A stretch of 64,000 bases of DNA from Lingula anatina (taxonomy: Eukaryota > Brachiopoda > Lingulata > Lingulida > Lingulidae). Every line of letters starts with the position of its first letter. Position 1 is the stretch's first letter. Position numbers and translations under genes: made by a program. Below, in pieces: positions 40,201 to 53,431 of this stretch. The notes below the pieces were generated by a model. It saw only the letters and a program-made list of their open reading frames with translations. It ran no database searches and was not told where the DNA came from. The DNA is taken from contig NW_019774280.1 of NCBI RefSeq assembly GCF_001039355.2, positions 100,428-164,427 of the forward strand, written 5' to 3'.

Positions 40201-43200
40201 AACATAAATGATACAGTCTCAGTTGTCATTCTAAAGTGTTCCCTGAATTTTAATATAGAACTTACAGAGAAAAATATAAGATAAAACATAAGTACACTTT
40301 GGGACAAACAAGAAAAAGAAGATCACAAATCCATCCAGTCAGCTTCAAATCTACTATGATTACAATTACTCACTCTTCTTTTTTCCTATTGTAAATTTAT
40401 GATAATAGCATACAACATTTACTTTTAGCAATGGGATCAGTACAACATAATTAAAATGATCATATACTGTAACAACACGTAGCCAGGGTGGTGACACATG
40501 TGATTATTATGTATGGACAACTTACATTTGGACACATGCATGAAATATATGACATATAATGTTATCAGTCATACACAGTTGTGGTGGTATTTGTAAAATA
40601 ATTATTTATAACTGCCATGCTCTTAAAATCTATTAGTATCAATTTAACATTATACATAAGTTAACACATATCAAGAAAAAAAATTAATAAAACATCAATA
40701 AAATATAGTTAAAATAAAACGTCCTGACAAGGGGAATTAGAAACAGTAACAATCTTATACCAGTCCTGAAAATTGCTTTATATTTTCAATTTCTTTGTTT
40801 TAATCCCAGACACTACTAAATTCTTATCATGGGACAAATGTAAAAAAAAATGAACGAAAAAAGATCAAAACACTTGAATGTAGTCAATTTTCAGACCTCA
40901 ATTCTGTATCACAATTATCAATGTGAGTCATGACTAATACATACATACACTTCTATTTCTTGATATTTCAAATGACCCATTTAAGTTTACAGAAAGTCCT
41001 GAAGAGAACAACTTACATTTTCTCAGCATTTTCAGCCACATTCCTGGTGTTAATCTCATCAGCTTTGTCTTTGTAGTCAAGATAAGTTCCTCTGTAGGCA
41101 GCACAGACACGTAGAGCTTCTTTAAGCTTGGAATACGACTGAAAATAAGTTGACAAATATTAGAAATACATCATAATTCTGAAGAATCACTCTAGTTAGT
41201 ATGTTTCTTGAAAATCACTTGCCATAAGGAATTGTATAACTTGGGTGGGGGGCTCAATGACATTAAACAATGTTTGCTATGCAAAGTAAGTCAAACATAA
41301 AACAATAGACAAGGACAATGATACTGTTAGTGATGCATGGGCCATCAGTTAGAAAATTTACTTAGTTTTTTCTAGTTTAACTTGCTATACTGTTTTTCAG
41401 AATAGGGTGGACAAGGGGGACCTCTGAAGCTAAGTGGAAGGGGACACTGTACCTTCTCTGATCTGCCACTGATCAGGATGAGAAAGTGAAAATATGGTGT
41501 GGGGTCCAGACCTACCCCTACCCCCTGTACCTCCCAACTATTAACAGTAGTTGTACATCAATGTAACTAACCTCCAAGGGTTCCCGTAGCACATCAGCTC
41601 CCACCATAGCCATGGCTCTGTGAACTACTTCATTAGAGATCAATCTCAGCATATTATGGTACTTATCTTCTGCATGGTAATACCTACAGTAAAGAATAAA
41701 ATGTTCCAGTGCTGAACAAAAATACATTGTCAGGTATTGCATAATTTTAATAATTTCATTGAACCTTCAATATTATAAAGAAATATGATACATAAGTTCA
41801 CATCCATACCTTTTTTTCACAAACTGTTGACAGCTTAAAAACCTTACTTTCTCAAATTTCCCATTTCGTATCAGATTAGTTGTCAACAGTAAGTGAAGAA
41901 AGGTATGGGTCCAAAAATTATGAATCTTGCTTCCTAACAGATAGTTTATAGAACGGTTCCATTGAAATTGCTACTGAAATATGAAATGGAAACATGATAA
42001 ATAAATAAATGCTAGAATAAAATAGATAAAAAAAAGTCAGCTTTGTAATTTTTCTTCAGGTAAGCTTTAAACATATTGATTTCAAACTTCCACATACCTT
42101 GAATTCTGCCACACTAGCATCAAGGTGTGGATGAGGGGAGGGAATAACTTCAGCATCTCCTTGGGGTCCACGGCCTCGTGAAGAGCCTCAAACCATGGAG
42201 TCAATGTCTTCAAAAACATCAAATTTTCTTCTGTATCTATCAGGGCCTAAAATGGGATACAAAATATTAATTAATACATAATAATTTACTTAAGACACTC
42301 AATGTTGAATCATTTATTACCCTAAAGAATCAAAGCAGGTCTTTTATATAAAGAATATGTTGTAAATGTACTGATAGTAATTTAGCAATCCATTTTTTTT
42401 CACACACATGCACAAGCAAAAAATTATAATAATTTTTTTCACCTATGCAATTAACCCCCCCCCCCAATGTTCTGAAGTTGTTTTGCAACTAAATATCAAA
42501 ATGAACAATTTTCATATTTAATCTGAAATTCTGATAATCATTATTTTCTCCATACCCTTTAGTCCCACATTTAAGAATGTTATACATACATAAATTTCCC
42601 TCCAACAATTCTGGGGATAATACCTTTGAAATCTCCTTCCTGACGCCATGAAATGAGTGTGCGTAGGTGCTGTTTGCTTCCTCCAGATTCAGAAGAATAT
42701 CTATGGCAACAGGAGAGTCCAGCTGGGCGTTGATGGACTTCAGTTTGTCCAGTCTTTTATTCCACATGTCCACCTCGTCCAGTGGCCCTGGCTGGCTGCC
42801 ATACTGTCTGTTCAGGTCACCTATGGCATCGTGTTTTAGCACACCCTAAAATTAGACAGAGAGGTCAGTTTTCAGCGGTGGACATAAACCATCTGCTGGG
42901 TCTTCCAGAAAACAGTCAGAATTTACAATTTTACATTGACAGATATACAATTTTTTAGTTGGAGGACGGTTAAAAAAGGAGACTGGATCAGCAGAGATAA
43001 TTTGGAAGACTTCAGAAAATATCTCTGACAGACCCCCCCCCCCCCCCCCCCCCCCGTAGTCAGACCAAAATAACCATCTATCTATCTAGAGACATATCTG
43101 TGAACATCTGTAAAAAATCTATCTGTCGCCCTGGTAGAAGGTACTTAAGCACAGGCTAACACTATACAGAGAGCCCCATTAAATATGACCTAACAGAAAT

Positions 43201-44968
43201 CAGTAAAATAACAAGAAAATACTCCCAGCATCATTTACAAAGTGCTTACCCACTAGTATCTTAACACCTATGACCTTACCACAGTTGCTTCAAATGAGTA
43301 AGATACATTGAATTAACATAAAATGGCCTGATTCCCATTGTACCTTGATCTGTTTTATCCATCCTATGACAGTGGACTCTAACACATGGAGCACTGCCCC
43401 TCTACGGGTGGGGTTAGCTGCTGCCTCAGCCAGAACTTCAATAGACGGGAGAGGGAGGACGATTTTTCCCTAAATATAAGTGAAGTTGGTTAGACTAAAC
43501 AGAAGACAGGAGTATATAGAAATGCTTTATAATTTTTAAGTGCTTCTCATATTGCATTTTTTAATCTCAACTTTCTACTCTCAGCATGATTTGCCAGTAT
43601 TTCTAGCTACTGGATGGCAGAGATACACTGCTGCATGTAGTTAAAATATGAGTTGAGTTTTCAGTGTTCTCCCATATCCAGGTTGATATCTAGTAATTTT
43701 AATGTCATGACGACAATTTTAAATCACAAAAAATCAACTCCATTAAAACTTAACATTTATCAATTCAAACTTTAACACCTACATCCACGTGTCCCTGTGA
43801 CACCTCCACAGCATTCATCAGTCTATGCAGTATGTCCATCAGTTTGTCCGCACTGACCCCACTGGCCGTGGCATGGGTCTGATCAGCACACAGCAGGGGC
43901 AGGTAGACCTCTCTGATGGTCATGTCCAGGTGTTCTAGGGGCAGACTGGAGCAGTCCAGGTAGGACACTTCTGTACCTGAAACAAAGGGGTGGAGATGAG
44001 AGGAATTCTTTTATAGTAATAATTGCTTCCACCAACACCTTGTCAATGCTGTCCATAATAAACCTACAAGTGCCATTTTACAAGAAACCCAACCAAATAG
44101 CAGTAAGATAGGGTTCAACAGATTTAAAAACAAAGTAATGAGCAGACTAGAACAGTCCAGGTAGGGCATCTCTGTGCCTTAAACAAAATATAATTGCTTC
44201 CACCATTCATTCTAAGGGAAGACTAGAACAATGTAGGTAGGACACTTCTGACCCTGAAACCAAAGAGATTGAGATGGAAATTCCTTTACTAGTATAGGTG
44301 CCCTAGGGGAGGACTAGAAAAGACAAGGTAGGACACTTCTTAGTTCTATGCTTGAAACAAAAGGGTCAGAATAAATTCAAATTAATTGTCATATAATTGC
44401 TTCCAATTGTAGTAAAAGCTTAATAGAATTTTTTATTTATCAAATTAAGTCTAAAAGCTAGTGTACATACTTATGTTGTCCTTGGTGAGCTTGGCTCCCT
44501 CTGCTTTGAGGAAGAAAATGGACTTGTTGTGCATAGTCTGTGGGGGCAGGAGGGAGGCGATAATCTGACGTGGAGGTCGCACAAATACAAATAACCTCTT
44601 CACATCTTCATTGTTGATAAATTCATGGAAGGCAAGCCTGGGTAAAAAAAAATTCACAAATTCAGTATCACTGTCAATCTTCATGCATCACTGATCAGCA
44701 TAAAAAATTCTATTCAAAAAAGTGATAATTCAAATATAAAACAACTCATCATTTCACACATAAAGAGAATAACTTAAGTGATATATATATATTGTTGAAT
44801 AACTCCACAATTCATATGCTATCTAATGCACATGACATCAATATTCTCTTTTTACCTGTTTTCATCGTTCATGAACATATTCTTAACATCTTCATTTTTA
44901 GGACGGAGTGAGGAGTTTATGCGGGTCTCCAGCCATTTCAGCCTCTCGTCCATGGTGGCGGAGGCCAT
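1..44968 (-). CDS. Giant axonemal-type dynein heavy chain with degenerate AAA1 (DNHD1-like candidate), 3'-partial
   Basis: A dynein heavy chain read on the minus strand from the ATG at 44968-44966 to an exon ending near 910; the rest lies beyond position 1. I joined 73 exons with GT-AG ends and consistent phase, giving about 3,953 codons. Domain order is long tail, linker, AAA1, AAA2, AAA3, AAA4, coiled-coil stalk with microtubule-binding domain, and the return helix. Family membership rests on the linker, SQLRY before AAA1, the AAA2 and AAA3 P-loops, VDDLN in AAA3, KSPSADLTW in the stalk head and SLCKWVRGVV. AAA1 and AAA4 lack essential ATPase residues and the linker carries long inserts, so this is unlikely to be an ordinary outer- or inner-arm motor. 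With AAA5, AAA6 and C-terminus it would reach about 5,000 residues, compatible with DNHD1 (needed for sperm flagella in mammals); a diverged DNAH9/11/17-type paralogue is the alternative. Dynein family is certain, subfamily is not. Confidence 0.93.
910..4311 (-). CDS. Dynein heavy chain exons 66-73: stalk coiled coil and microtubule-binding domain
   Basis: Exons: 4311-4161, 3816-3660, 3390-3286, 2895-2721, 2448-2382, 2114-1947, 1475-1361, 1035-910, residues about 3599-3953. Exons 67-69 form the outgoing coiled coil. The microtubule-binding domain runs from LHELRAMQKPIIDIEDLMAA through KSPSADLTWHKGGKRQMANL, FTEELMSFDDNQLPE and KKPSFDPETILKKTATKAC to SLCKWVRGVVRY, matching the canonical RPP...V, W..AK..L.D..FL..L..FDKD.I, F.PE.V...S.A..SLC.WV.AM pattern. 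Exons 72-73 are the returning helix (KVKPLHAKVEQTTQAV, ADLAKGFEEA). Exon 73 could end at 910 (GTCTGT donor) or 891 (GTGAGG donor); its downstream partner is outside the window. The preserved domain implies microtubule binding is still selected. Confidence 0.88.
4063..4176 (-). repeat. Tandem 56-bp duplication of the exon 66 donor region
   Basis: The unit GATGAAAAGGAGAGAGTGAA plus CTCACCTCTCTACAAACTTC (4137-4176) recurs, diverged, at 4081-4120. In gene sense both carry AAGTTTGTAGAGA followed by GTGAGTTC; the intronic copy has AAGTGAG at the junction. Confidence 0.7.
4522..6580 (-). CDS. Dynein heavy chain exons 62-65: AAA4 with degenerate P-loop
   Basis: Exons: 6580-6350, 5981-5739, 5432-5227, 4688-4522, residues about 3317-3598. 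Exon 62 gives the connector (SNLIEQDS...YLLERGVEEYNKAYPRIKLPLY; canonical L...L..YN......LVLF). AAA4 Walker A is VADGDPGRCT where axonemal dyneins have VGVGGSGKQSL: the Lys is Arg3425 and the glycine spacing is altered. The Walker B-like segment HEEDLLDEDFMVFLTEFVVNG matches the expected DSQI.EE.FLEDINNLLNSG region. FRICLIASSGGPNFQRICREYPAF and FIWFSHWSRQQLVNHA match FHVVLCMSPVG..FR.R.R.FPAL and IDWF..WP..AL..VA. AAA4 is therefore folded but probably unable to bind nucleotide normally. Confidence 0.9.
4955..5186. mobile_element. MITE family B, copy 1
   Basis: Intronic element with inverted ends of about 30 bp (left ATCTTTTCACTGGGCAAAAA, right complement ATCTTTTTAATGGGATAAAA). The interior shares TTTCTATGTAGCATTTGTG and related blocks with the copy at 7213-7448. 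Confidence 0.65.
6823..11836 (-). CDS. Dynein heavy chain exons 55-61: AAA3
   Basis: Exons: 11836-11708, 11421-11261, 10946-10820, 10555-10347, 9911-9788, (candidate 9422-9411), 7733-7570, 6994-6823, residues about 2955-3316. The P-loop GKDGCGKSA (3017-3025) and the LVDDLNLA motif (dynein AAA3: FVDDLNMP) are intact, as are GGMYNTESHAWRYIKNVTYV, RLLRHFCVF and LPTSQRCHYIFTMKDLLTVFR, which match the conserved AAA3 Walker B, sensor and C-terminal helices. AAA3 normally gates the motor; here it may be the only complete site left for nucleotide turnover. Tandem copies of exon edges occur at the acceptor of exon 55 and the acceptor side of exon 61. The intron at 7734-9787 holds a 34-bp minisatellite (8256-8457). 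Confidence 0.92.
6941..7172 (-). repeat. Tandem duplication (~139 bp) of the acceptor side of exon 61
   Basis: 6941-7030, the start of exon 61 plus its upstream intron with GGATGAATGAATGAATGAA, is repeated at 7080-7172. The second copy has a base deletion in the exon part (CTGGACGAGGG for CTGGGCGCAGGG), so using its acceptor would shift frame. Confidence 0.8.
7213..7448. mobile_element. MITE family B, copy 2
   Basis: Second copy of family B in another dynein intron, with ends AGTTTTCAGTGGGG and, reversed, ATCTTTTCAATGGG, and the same interior order (TTTCTATGTAGCATTTGTG, TGCTTTTCAG, GTTGCTACTACTCA, AAATTCACAATTTTTCCCAT). Confidence 0.65.
8256..8457. repeat. Degenerate 34-bp minisatellite
   Basis: Head-to-tail units of the type GATGTGACCATGTGGTA then GATGTGACACTGTAAC, best preserved at the right end, in the intron between exons 59 and 60. 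Confidence 0.7.
9411..9422 (-). CDS. Candidate 12-nt in-frame microexon between exons 59 and 60
   Basis: The 12 bases GAGACAGCCCGG (Glu-Thr-Ala-Arg) are flanked on the minus strand by a TTTCACTCAG acceptor and a strong GTAAGAG donor. Exons 59 and 60 meet in phase 0, so inclusion would add four residues in the helix after AAA3 without a frameshift. Support is from splice signals only. Confidence 0.4.
11791..11918 (-). repeat. Tandem 70-bp duplication of the exon 55 acceptor
   Basis: 11791-11848 and 11862-11918 both carry the start of exon 55 (VFDYMVDSESHEF) and the AATATTCAG acceptor. The upstream copy runs into an in-frame TAA, so only the inner acceptor gives the full protein. Confidence 0.85.
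12024..13954 (-). CDS. Dynein heavy chain exons 50-54: AAA2
   Basis: Exons: 13954-13797, 13610-13493, 13193-13080, 12758-12462, 12194-12024, residues 2669-2954. The P-loop GPAGCGKSE (2673-2681) is fully conserved. The region after it (ISIQSIFTKALESEELLGY.D) follows the AAA2 pattern of L.PKA.T..ELFG. The Walker B position reads MLQLDGELDP, matching the dynein FDGPVD motif, and LELMESILHND plus ERVIMPDNLRFMWEV match MNTVLDDNK and RI....MRMLFEV. AAA2 in dyneins binds ATP structurally without hydrolysing it; that role looks preserved here. The (AAAT)n run at 13619-13668 lies in the intron just upstream of exon 51. Confidence 0.92.
12895..13053. mobile_element. MITE family B, partial copy 3
   Basis: Right part of the family B consensus (ACAGAACTATAGAGAGTCCTG, GCTACCACTCTACAGGATTC, AAAATTCACAATTTTCCCCC) in the intron before exon 52. 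The left end is truncated or too diverged to recognise. Confidence 0.5.
13619..13668. repeat. (AAAT)n microsatellite
   Basis: About twelve AAAT units in the intron between exons 50 and 51, close to the exon 51 acceptor. Confidence 0.95.
14288..18133 (-). CDS. Dynein heavy chain exons 46-49: extended AAA1-AAA2 connector
   Basis: Exons: 18133-18020, 16971-16900, 16513-16157, 14496-14288, residues 2418-2668. Exon 46 (GWSLQTLKYVASEAGAIL) still belongs to AAA1. Exon 47 is a 24-codon Glu/Lys-rich segment (ERNEAELAAEEVEPEKHEKE). Exon 48 starts with conserved AAA2-entry sequence (EDEALVTSLRNTFMPRLLQKD, like DED..L..AL....P.L...D) and ends in a Lys/Ser/Gly-rich stretch (KSGIKSAPGSKPASRGGKK). Exon 49 leads to the AAA2 P-loop. 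Exon 47 ends with an AAGT before GTAAGT; phase with exon 48 selects the second GT. The introns at 14497-16156 and 16972-18019 show no further coding signal. Confidence 0.85.
18499..19951 (-). CDS. Dynein heavy chain exons 42-45: AAA1 module with dead ATPase site
   Basis: Exons: 19951-19808, 19568-19439, 19240-18911, 18603-18499, residues 2182-2417. The fold is recognisable: YEYMG, LCQAV, LGRPLYTFNCT, DIFRGFATTGSW, LSVCAQLL and VVEVMLISQGF each have a canonical counterpart. The Walker A reads GPAASGKLET (2227-2236) against GPAGTGKTET, so the Mg-coordinating Thr is Leu2234. The Walker B reads ICFNKLT against GCFDEFN, so the Asp and catalytic Glu are Asn2279 and Lys2280. Loss at three positions, split across exons 42, 43 and 44 with intact splice sites, argues for real divergence and against a sequencing error. 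Such a site should not hydrolyse ATP; whether it still binds nucleotide through Lys2233 is open. Confidence 0.92.
19322..19375. repeat. Short intronic repeat F, copy 1
   Basis: About 52 bp (GTTAGGACCATTTTTGATCC then AAATTAGTCCTTGTGTAAACAG) resembling 21357-21412. Family unknown. Confidence 0.35.
20496..22594 (-). CDS. Dynein heavy chain exons 37-41: His-rich and Ser-rich inserts in the C-terminal linker
   Basis: Exons: 22594-22344, 22114-22003, 21630-21448, 21154-20950, 20604-20496, residues 1895-2181. Exon 37 begins with an SRSNSRQASRQDS stretch followed by a His-rich run (EEHHHHRDNHHGDQHHHEG), then rejoins canonical linker at LTQQVEEALKG (other dyneins: WTQEVEEAL). Exon 38 is followed by a second insert (exon 39 to early exon 40) rich in Ser, Glu and Lys. 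Canonical sequence returns at ISSLISLLARQRDLLERL and FDWQSQLRY, the entry to AAA1. The inserts disrupt the part of the linker that normally docks on the AAA ring. They keep reading frame and conserved flanks, so they belong to the protein and are not intron retention. Confidence 0.85.
21357..21412. repeat. Short intronic repeat F, copy 2
   Basis: Counterpart of 19322-19375 (GTTGGGTCCATTTTCAGTTC then AAACTAGTCCTTGTATAAACAG) in another dynein intron. Confidence 0.35.
22744..22966. mobile_element. MITE family A, copy 1
   Basis: A 223-bp element in the dynein intron before exon 37. Ends are imperfect inverted repeats of about 30 bp containing TTCCAGAG and TAGATCGATCTA, flanked by direct CTAAG. 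The interior (CCCTGGGGGTTCAC, TTAATTACCCCCTTACAGCTT, GACAGTAATCTAGTGAGACT) is shared with the copy at 58150-58348. No coding capacity. Confidence 0.75.
23156..25599 (-). CDS. Dynein heavy chain exons 31-36: linker with low-complexity insert
   Basis: Exons: 25599-25417, 25119-24910, 24671-24536, 24155-24012, 23804-23653, 23342-23156, encoding residues 1558-1894. Exon 31 is a roughly 61-residue Ser/Gln/Asn-rich segment (SETASQAETGSQAQG) that sits where other dyneins have only a few residues. Exon 32 returns to canonical linker: DEVMKWQKRLQTIEAVL and WLEVQEKWVELEE, close to the axonemal pattern WQKKLS...W.EVQ..W..LE. Exon 34 has KFPRFYFLSMEDVLHI, matching the invariant FPRFYF...LLDIL linker motif. 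In active dyneins this linker swings during the power stroke. Exon 36 ends by entering a second basic insert. Confidence 0.9.
25947..31701 (-). CDS. Dynein heavy chain exons 19-30: C-terminal tail
   Basis: Exons: 31701-31525, 31290-31195, 30779-30610, 30259-30115, 29681-29541, 29079-28957, 28640-28428, 28179-28030, 27662-27553, 27024-26853, 26562-26409, 26113-25947, encoding residues 952-1557. Exons 21-22 carry a Ser/Thr-rich segment unlike compact dynein tails. From exon 24 on it follows the DHC N2 pattern: MRLFNEV, then LPEDIQPWDVF, NPAMRTRHWKQL and LGELLGLGL, typical of the helical bundle ahead of the linker in axonemal dyneins. The donor of exon 26 (28029) is followed by tandem copies of the exon end. 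Introns contain a short (CA)n tract directly at the exon 24 donor, a (TCA)n run at 26330-26400 and a MITE-like remnant near 26724-26820. Confidence 0.88.
26330..26400. repeat. (TCA)n/(TTA)n microsatellite
   Basis: Compound trinucleotide run next to the exon 29 donor. Confidence 0.9.
26724..26820. mobile_element. Possible short relative of MITE family A
   Basis: A short segment bounded by TTAAG and CTAAG with an internal ATAGATCGAT preceded by a CCC-GC pattern like that near the right end of family A. It may be an internally deleted copy; similarity is weak. Confidence 0.35.
27879..28090 (-). repeat. Four tandem 53-bp copies of the end of dynein exon 26 with its splice donor
   Basis: Units start at 27879, 27932, 27985 and 28038. 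Each carries the last ~38 bases of exon 26 (encoding VKRLTVLENEAQ-like sequence); three of them are followed by an intact CAG/GTAAGA donor. The outermost unit (28038-28090) is the one read in frame; the fourth unit has lost its donor. Confidence 0.92.
31861..33027 (+). mobile_element. 5'-truncated LINE (L1/Tx1-like) insertion with target-site duplication
   Basis: An 1.1 kb insertion in the intron after dynein exon 18, antisense to the gene. The 15-bp sequence AACTAGTTTGAGAGA occurs at 31861-31875 and 33013-33027, as a target-site duplication. The body (31876-33012) has a reading frame open from the 5' junction to a TGA at 32801, about 308 codons, matching the C-terminus of LINE reverse transcriptases: a C-x2-C-x8-H-x4-C zinc-knuckle-like motif (CTFCNDPKETLLHIFWDC) typical of the zf-RVT region. 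A short 3' UTR and A-rich tail follow. Only the 3' end of the element is present, so it cannot move on its own. The intact frame and exact duplication indicate a fairly recent insertion, ending about 20 bases from the exon 18 splice site. Confidence 0.88.
33053..44968 (-). CDS. Dynein heavy chain exons 1-18: N-terminal tail
   Basis: Exons (high-low): 44968-44856, 44637-44471, 43976-43783, 43469-43344, 42845-42624, 42246-42098, 41683-41572, 41138-41017, 39564-39370, 38859-38628, 38308-38189, 37777-37610, 35507-35404, 35087-35009, 34780-34490, 34126-33891, 33606-33528, 33196-33053. They encode residues 1-951, the DHC N1 tail region that in axonemal dyneins dimerises and binds intermediate chains. 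The start ATG is the first of two in-frame Mets (MASATM...) and lies 18 bases inside an exon with an AG acceptor near 44986, implying an upstream non-coding exon. Recognisable stretches include RRPTGEIW, CNDVLELVQTTRHF and NLDPKLLLLLREIHYLS, which resemble other axonemal tails. The long introns (35508-37609, 39565-41016) hold microsatellites, a candidate extra exon and otherwise nothing I recognise. Confidence 0.88.
33312..33452 (-). repeat. Dispersed repeat D, copy 1
   Basis: About 140 bp in the intron between dynein exons 17 and 18. Its reverse complement matches 42899-43035: GTCTTC.GGAA.ACAGTCAGAATTT, then GGAGGA...GGATCA.CA.AGATAATTTGGAAGACT..CAGAAAATATCTCTG. Nature unknown, probably a short transposon remnant. 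Confidence 0.55.
34243..34315. repeat. (AAT/ATT)n microsatellite
   Basis: Trinucleotide run of about 24 units in the intron between exons 15 and 16; it switches from AAT to ATT phase and so can fold back on itself. Confidence 0.95.
35704..35801. repeat. (TG)n microsatellite
   Basis: Pure TG run at 35730-35801 preceded by interrupted TG units, in the intron between exons 12 and 13. Confidence 0.95.
36799..36876 (-). CDS. Candidate extra 78-nt exon (paralogue of dynein exon 13)
   Basis: A 78-nt open segment with an ATTTAG acceptor and a GTAAAA donor. It starts GPMDKMKEFGLSRLSGS and resembles the start of exon 13, 1.3 kb downstream in the gene (DPMDKMKRVSPHSLQGD). At exactly 26 codons and phase 0 on both sides, it could be included between exons 12 and 13 without a frameshift. 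It may be a genuine constitutive or cassette exon, or a decaying duplicate. All residue numbers given elsewhere exclude it. Confidence 0.45.
37174..37266. repeat. (CA)n microsatellite
   Basis: Long CA run with a short CG interruption, in the same intron as, and complementary to, the TG run at 35704-35801. Confidence 0.95.
41800..41912. repeat. Short foldback element, about 113 bp
   Basis: Left end CATCCATACCTTTTTTTCAC...CTGTTGACAGC pairs with right end TTGTCAACAGTAAGTGAAGAAAGGTATGGG over some 35 bp, with a ~40 bp loop. Probable MITE or foldback remnant in the intron before exon 7. Confidence 0.5.
42899..43035 (+). repeat. Dispersed repeat D, copy 2
   Basis: Plus-orientation copy of the repeat at 33312-33452, in the intron between dynein exons 4 and 5, directly followed by a poly-C run (43033-43055). 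Confidence 0.55.
43033..43055. repeat. Poly-C tract
   Basis: 23 consecutive C, a likely point of length error or a G-quadruplex former on the minus strand, which is the transcribed sense of the dynein intron. Confidence 0.95.
43920..44360 (-). repeat. Exon 3 acceptor region plus three decayed copies
   Basis: The exon 3 start (GCAGACTGGAGCAGTCCAGG, TAGGACACTTCTG, then the acceptor) recurs at about 44143-44180, 44219-44262 and 44312-44360, with parts of the adjoining intron (AATTGCTTCCACC). All three are too damaged to replace the exon. Confidence 0.75.
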
Positions 44969-45622
44969 CTTTTATTGCTTTTATCACTAAAACAGAATAC
45001 AACACTATTTTTCAGCATCAGTTTTAGGCAAGTAAAATGACATTTAAAAATCAAATGCTCCATTTTCTTTTGTCAAAGCAAATTTATTTGAAATACTTCA
45101 CCCAATCATTTTCTGCATCATTCAACTTCCATGTAGGTTTAGCATTAACATTGAGCTCTCTGAGCAACTATTACACAGACTGAGAGACCATTGAGAAATT
45201 TTAGATGAAATGAAATTCAGATGAATAAAAAAAGTTTCCCAGCGACATGTTTAACTCTCATTTTCTTTTCTGGGGCAACAAAAGCAAATGCAATGCCAGT
45301 TGCTACTATTACTACTACAGTATATATATATTCGACTCCTGGTGCCCCGGTGCATTTAAAAAAAATAGACATAACAACTAATTTCTCCTTTACGAAAAGC
45401 ATTTTTCAATACATAGAAAAGTATGCCTAAGTTCGTCTAACTTTACACCAGGTCATTTTAAGCTGATATTACCAAGCAGTTATCATACACGGGTAGTGAA
45501 TTTCCAGAGAGAGAGAGAGTTAGCAGGAGACACCTGCTGGCTCTGCAGGAGAGAGTACCGACAGTGCAGACGACCAACATCATTATAAATTTCACTCTAA
45601 GAACTGTAAAACCTTAGTACAA

Positions 45623-45775
45623 ACCTGTTTAGTGAGCTCCGGTTTAATAAAATTATTTGTGTGGTTAAGCGCTAACACCATAAATACAGCGCATGAATAT
45701 ACCACCTTTTTGTTTACTTGATTTGTTTGAATTCAGTAGCATTCCCTCCGTCCGCCATATTGTTGTCTTGTTGCT
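45623..45775 (-). promoter_or_regulatory. Probable non-coding first exon and promoter edge of the dynein gene
   Basis: The coding exon of the dynein gene begins with an AG acceptor at about 44986, so an upstream non-coding exon is required. A good candidate ends at 45625 with donor ACAG/GTTTGT on the minus strand. About 130 bases upstream lies CCGCCATATTG (45752-45762, plus strand), a match to the YY1 consensus that often marks transcription starts in TATA-less promoters. No TATA box is visible. Extent of the exon is inferred. Confidence 0.4.
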
Positions 45776-46540
45776 ACCTTTTCTAATTTGCATGATCACG
45801 TTGTAAAGAGATCCATTCTATTTTTATTTATAAAGCAAAAATACCCATTTTCTTTATACACACTCAATATATGTAGTAAAATATGGAGATGGTATCATAC
45901 CAATTAGGTATTAGTAATTCTCATTTTATTTTTCTTTTGTCTTTCCGGCGCACCTGTGTAACCTTGACCTTGACCTAAACCTTGTAGTGTCAAGCGAAAG
46001 ATGAAAGAGGATGAGACGGCAGTCTGGTGTCATTTGATAAAAGGTGATCCGTAGTTGTTATCGTAGAACGAGATAGCTTGATATATTTGTAAGTTACATA
46101 TTATGTGGGTTTTAGATGGATGTGAGATGTACATCTTTGATTCTGTGGTCAGGGGATTTTTCTTAAACGTGATCACTGAAAGGCGACATTGTCAAGTTGC
46201 CACTGAAATGCAGATGGTTATCACTGCCCGACATTCTGTTTGATATCGGGTTTAATGGGTTATTCTCATCTAGGTCAATGTCTATTCCAAATGCTCTTAG
46301 TCATGACTTAAGTTCTGTGTACACCCTTCACGTGAGCGTTTAGCTATAAACTTACTACTAAAATATTGACCATATTGCTCAGCATACTGTAAACATTACG
46401 AATGAATTTATGATTAATTTATCAGTTTAGTTATTACATTCTGTGCAGAAACGTGTCAGAAGTATTAGCATGATCTAAGTAATTCATAGAGTGTGTAGGC
46501 AAGTTTATTAGACAAGTACAATATGTATTTTTGTTTTAGG
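45776..46540 (+). promoter_or_regulatory. Short head-to-head intergenic region and 5' leader of the BACE gene
   Basis: The dynein and BACE genes diverge from here. The segment contains TGACCTTGACCT (45965-45976), on the other strand two overlapping TCAAGGTCA elements, the binding site of ERR/NR5A-type nuclear receptors, and an octamer ATTTGCAT (45786-45793). A donor (TTT/GTAAGT at 46089) and an acceptor (TTTTAG ending 46539) suggest a non-coding first BACE exon at about 45990-46088 joined to the main exon at 46540. Transcript ends are inferred. Confidence 0.4.
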
Positions 46541-46542
46541 CA

Positions 46543-46563
46543 ATGCTGTGGGACTTAATCTGA
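46543..46563 (+). other. Short upstream ORF in the BACE leader
   Basis: Three bases into the inferred leader exon an ATG opens a six-codon reading frame (MLWDLI, then TGA), 165 bases ahead of the BACE start. It could modulate translation, as upstream ORFs do in mammalian BACE1 mRNA, but conservation is unknown. Confidence 0.3.
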
Positions 46564-46727
46564 GAACTGGCGCAACGAGACACTCTAGGCAAAGAAAGGA
46601 AGAAAGCAGACACCGTTCTACTTGTACATAGGAAAGTTAATAATTAACTGTACAAATTTTTATACTGTTTATAATGTAAAGTTCAGTGTGGAATATTAAG
46701 TGATAATTTTATGAAAAAAGTTCAACT

Positions 46728-53431
<6,704 letters not shown>

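Noticed and set aside
45766-45782. X-box (RFX site) for the ciliary dynein gene
   Set aside because: Only one half-site (AGCAAC on the minus strand) is present; the other half is missing.
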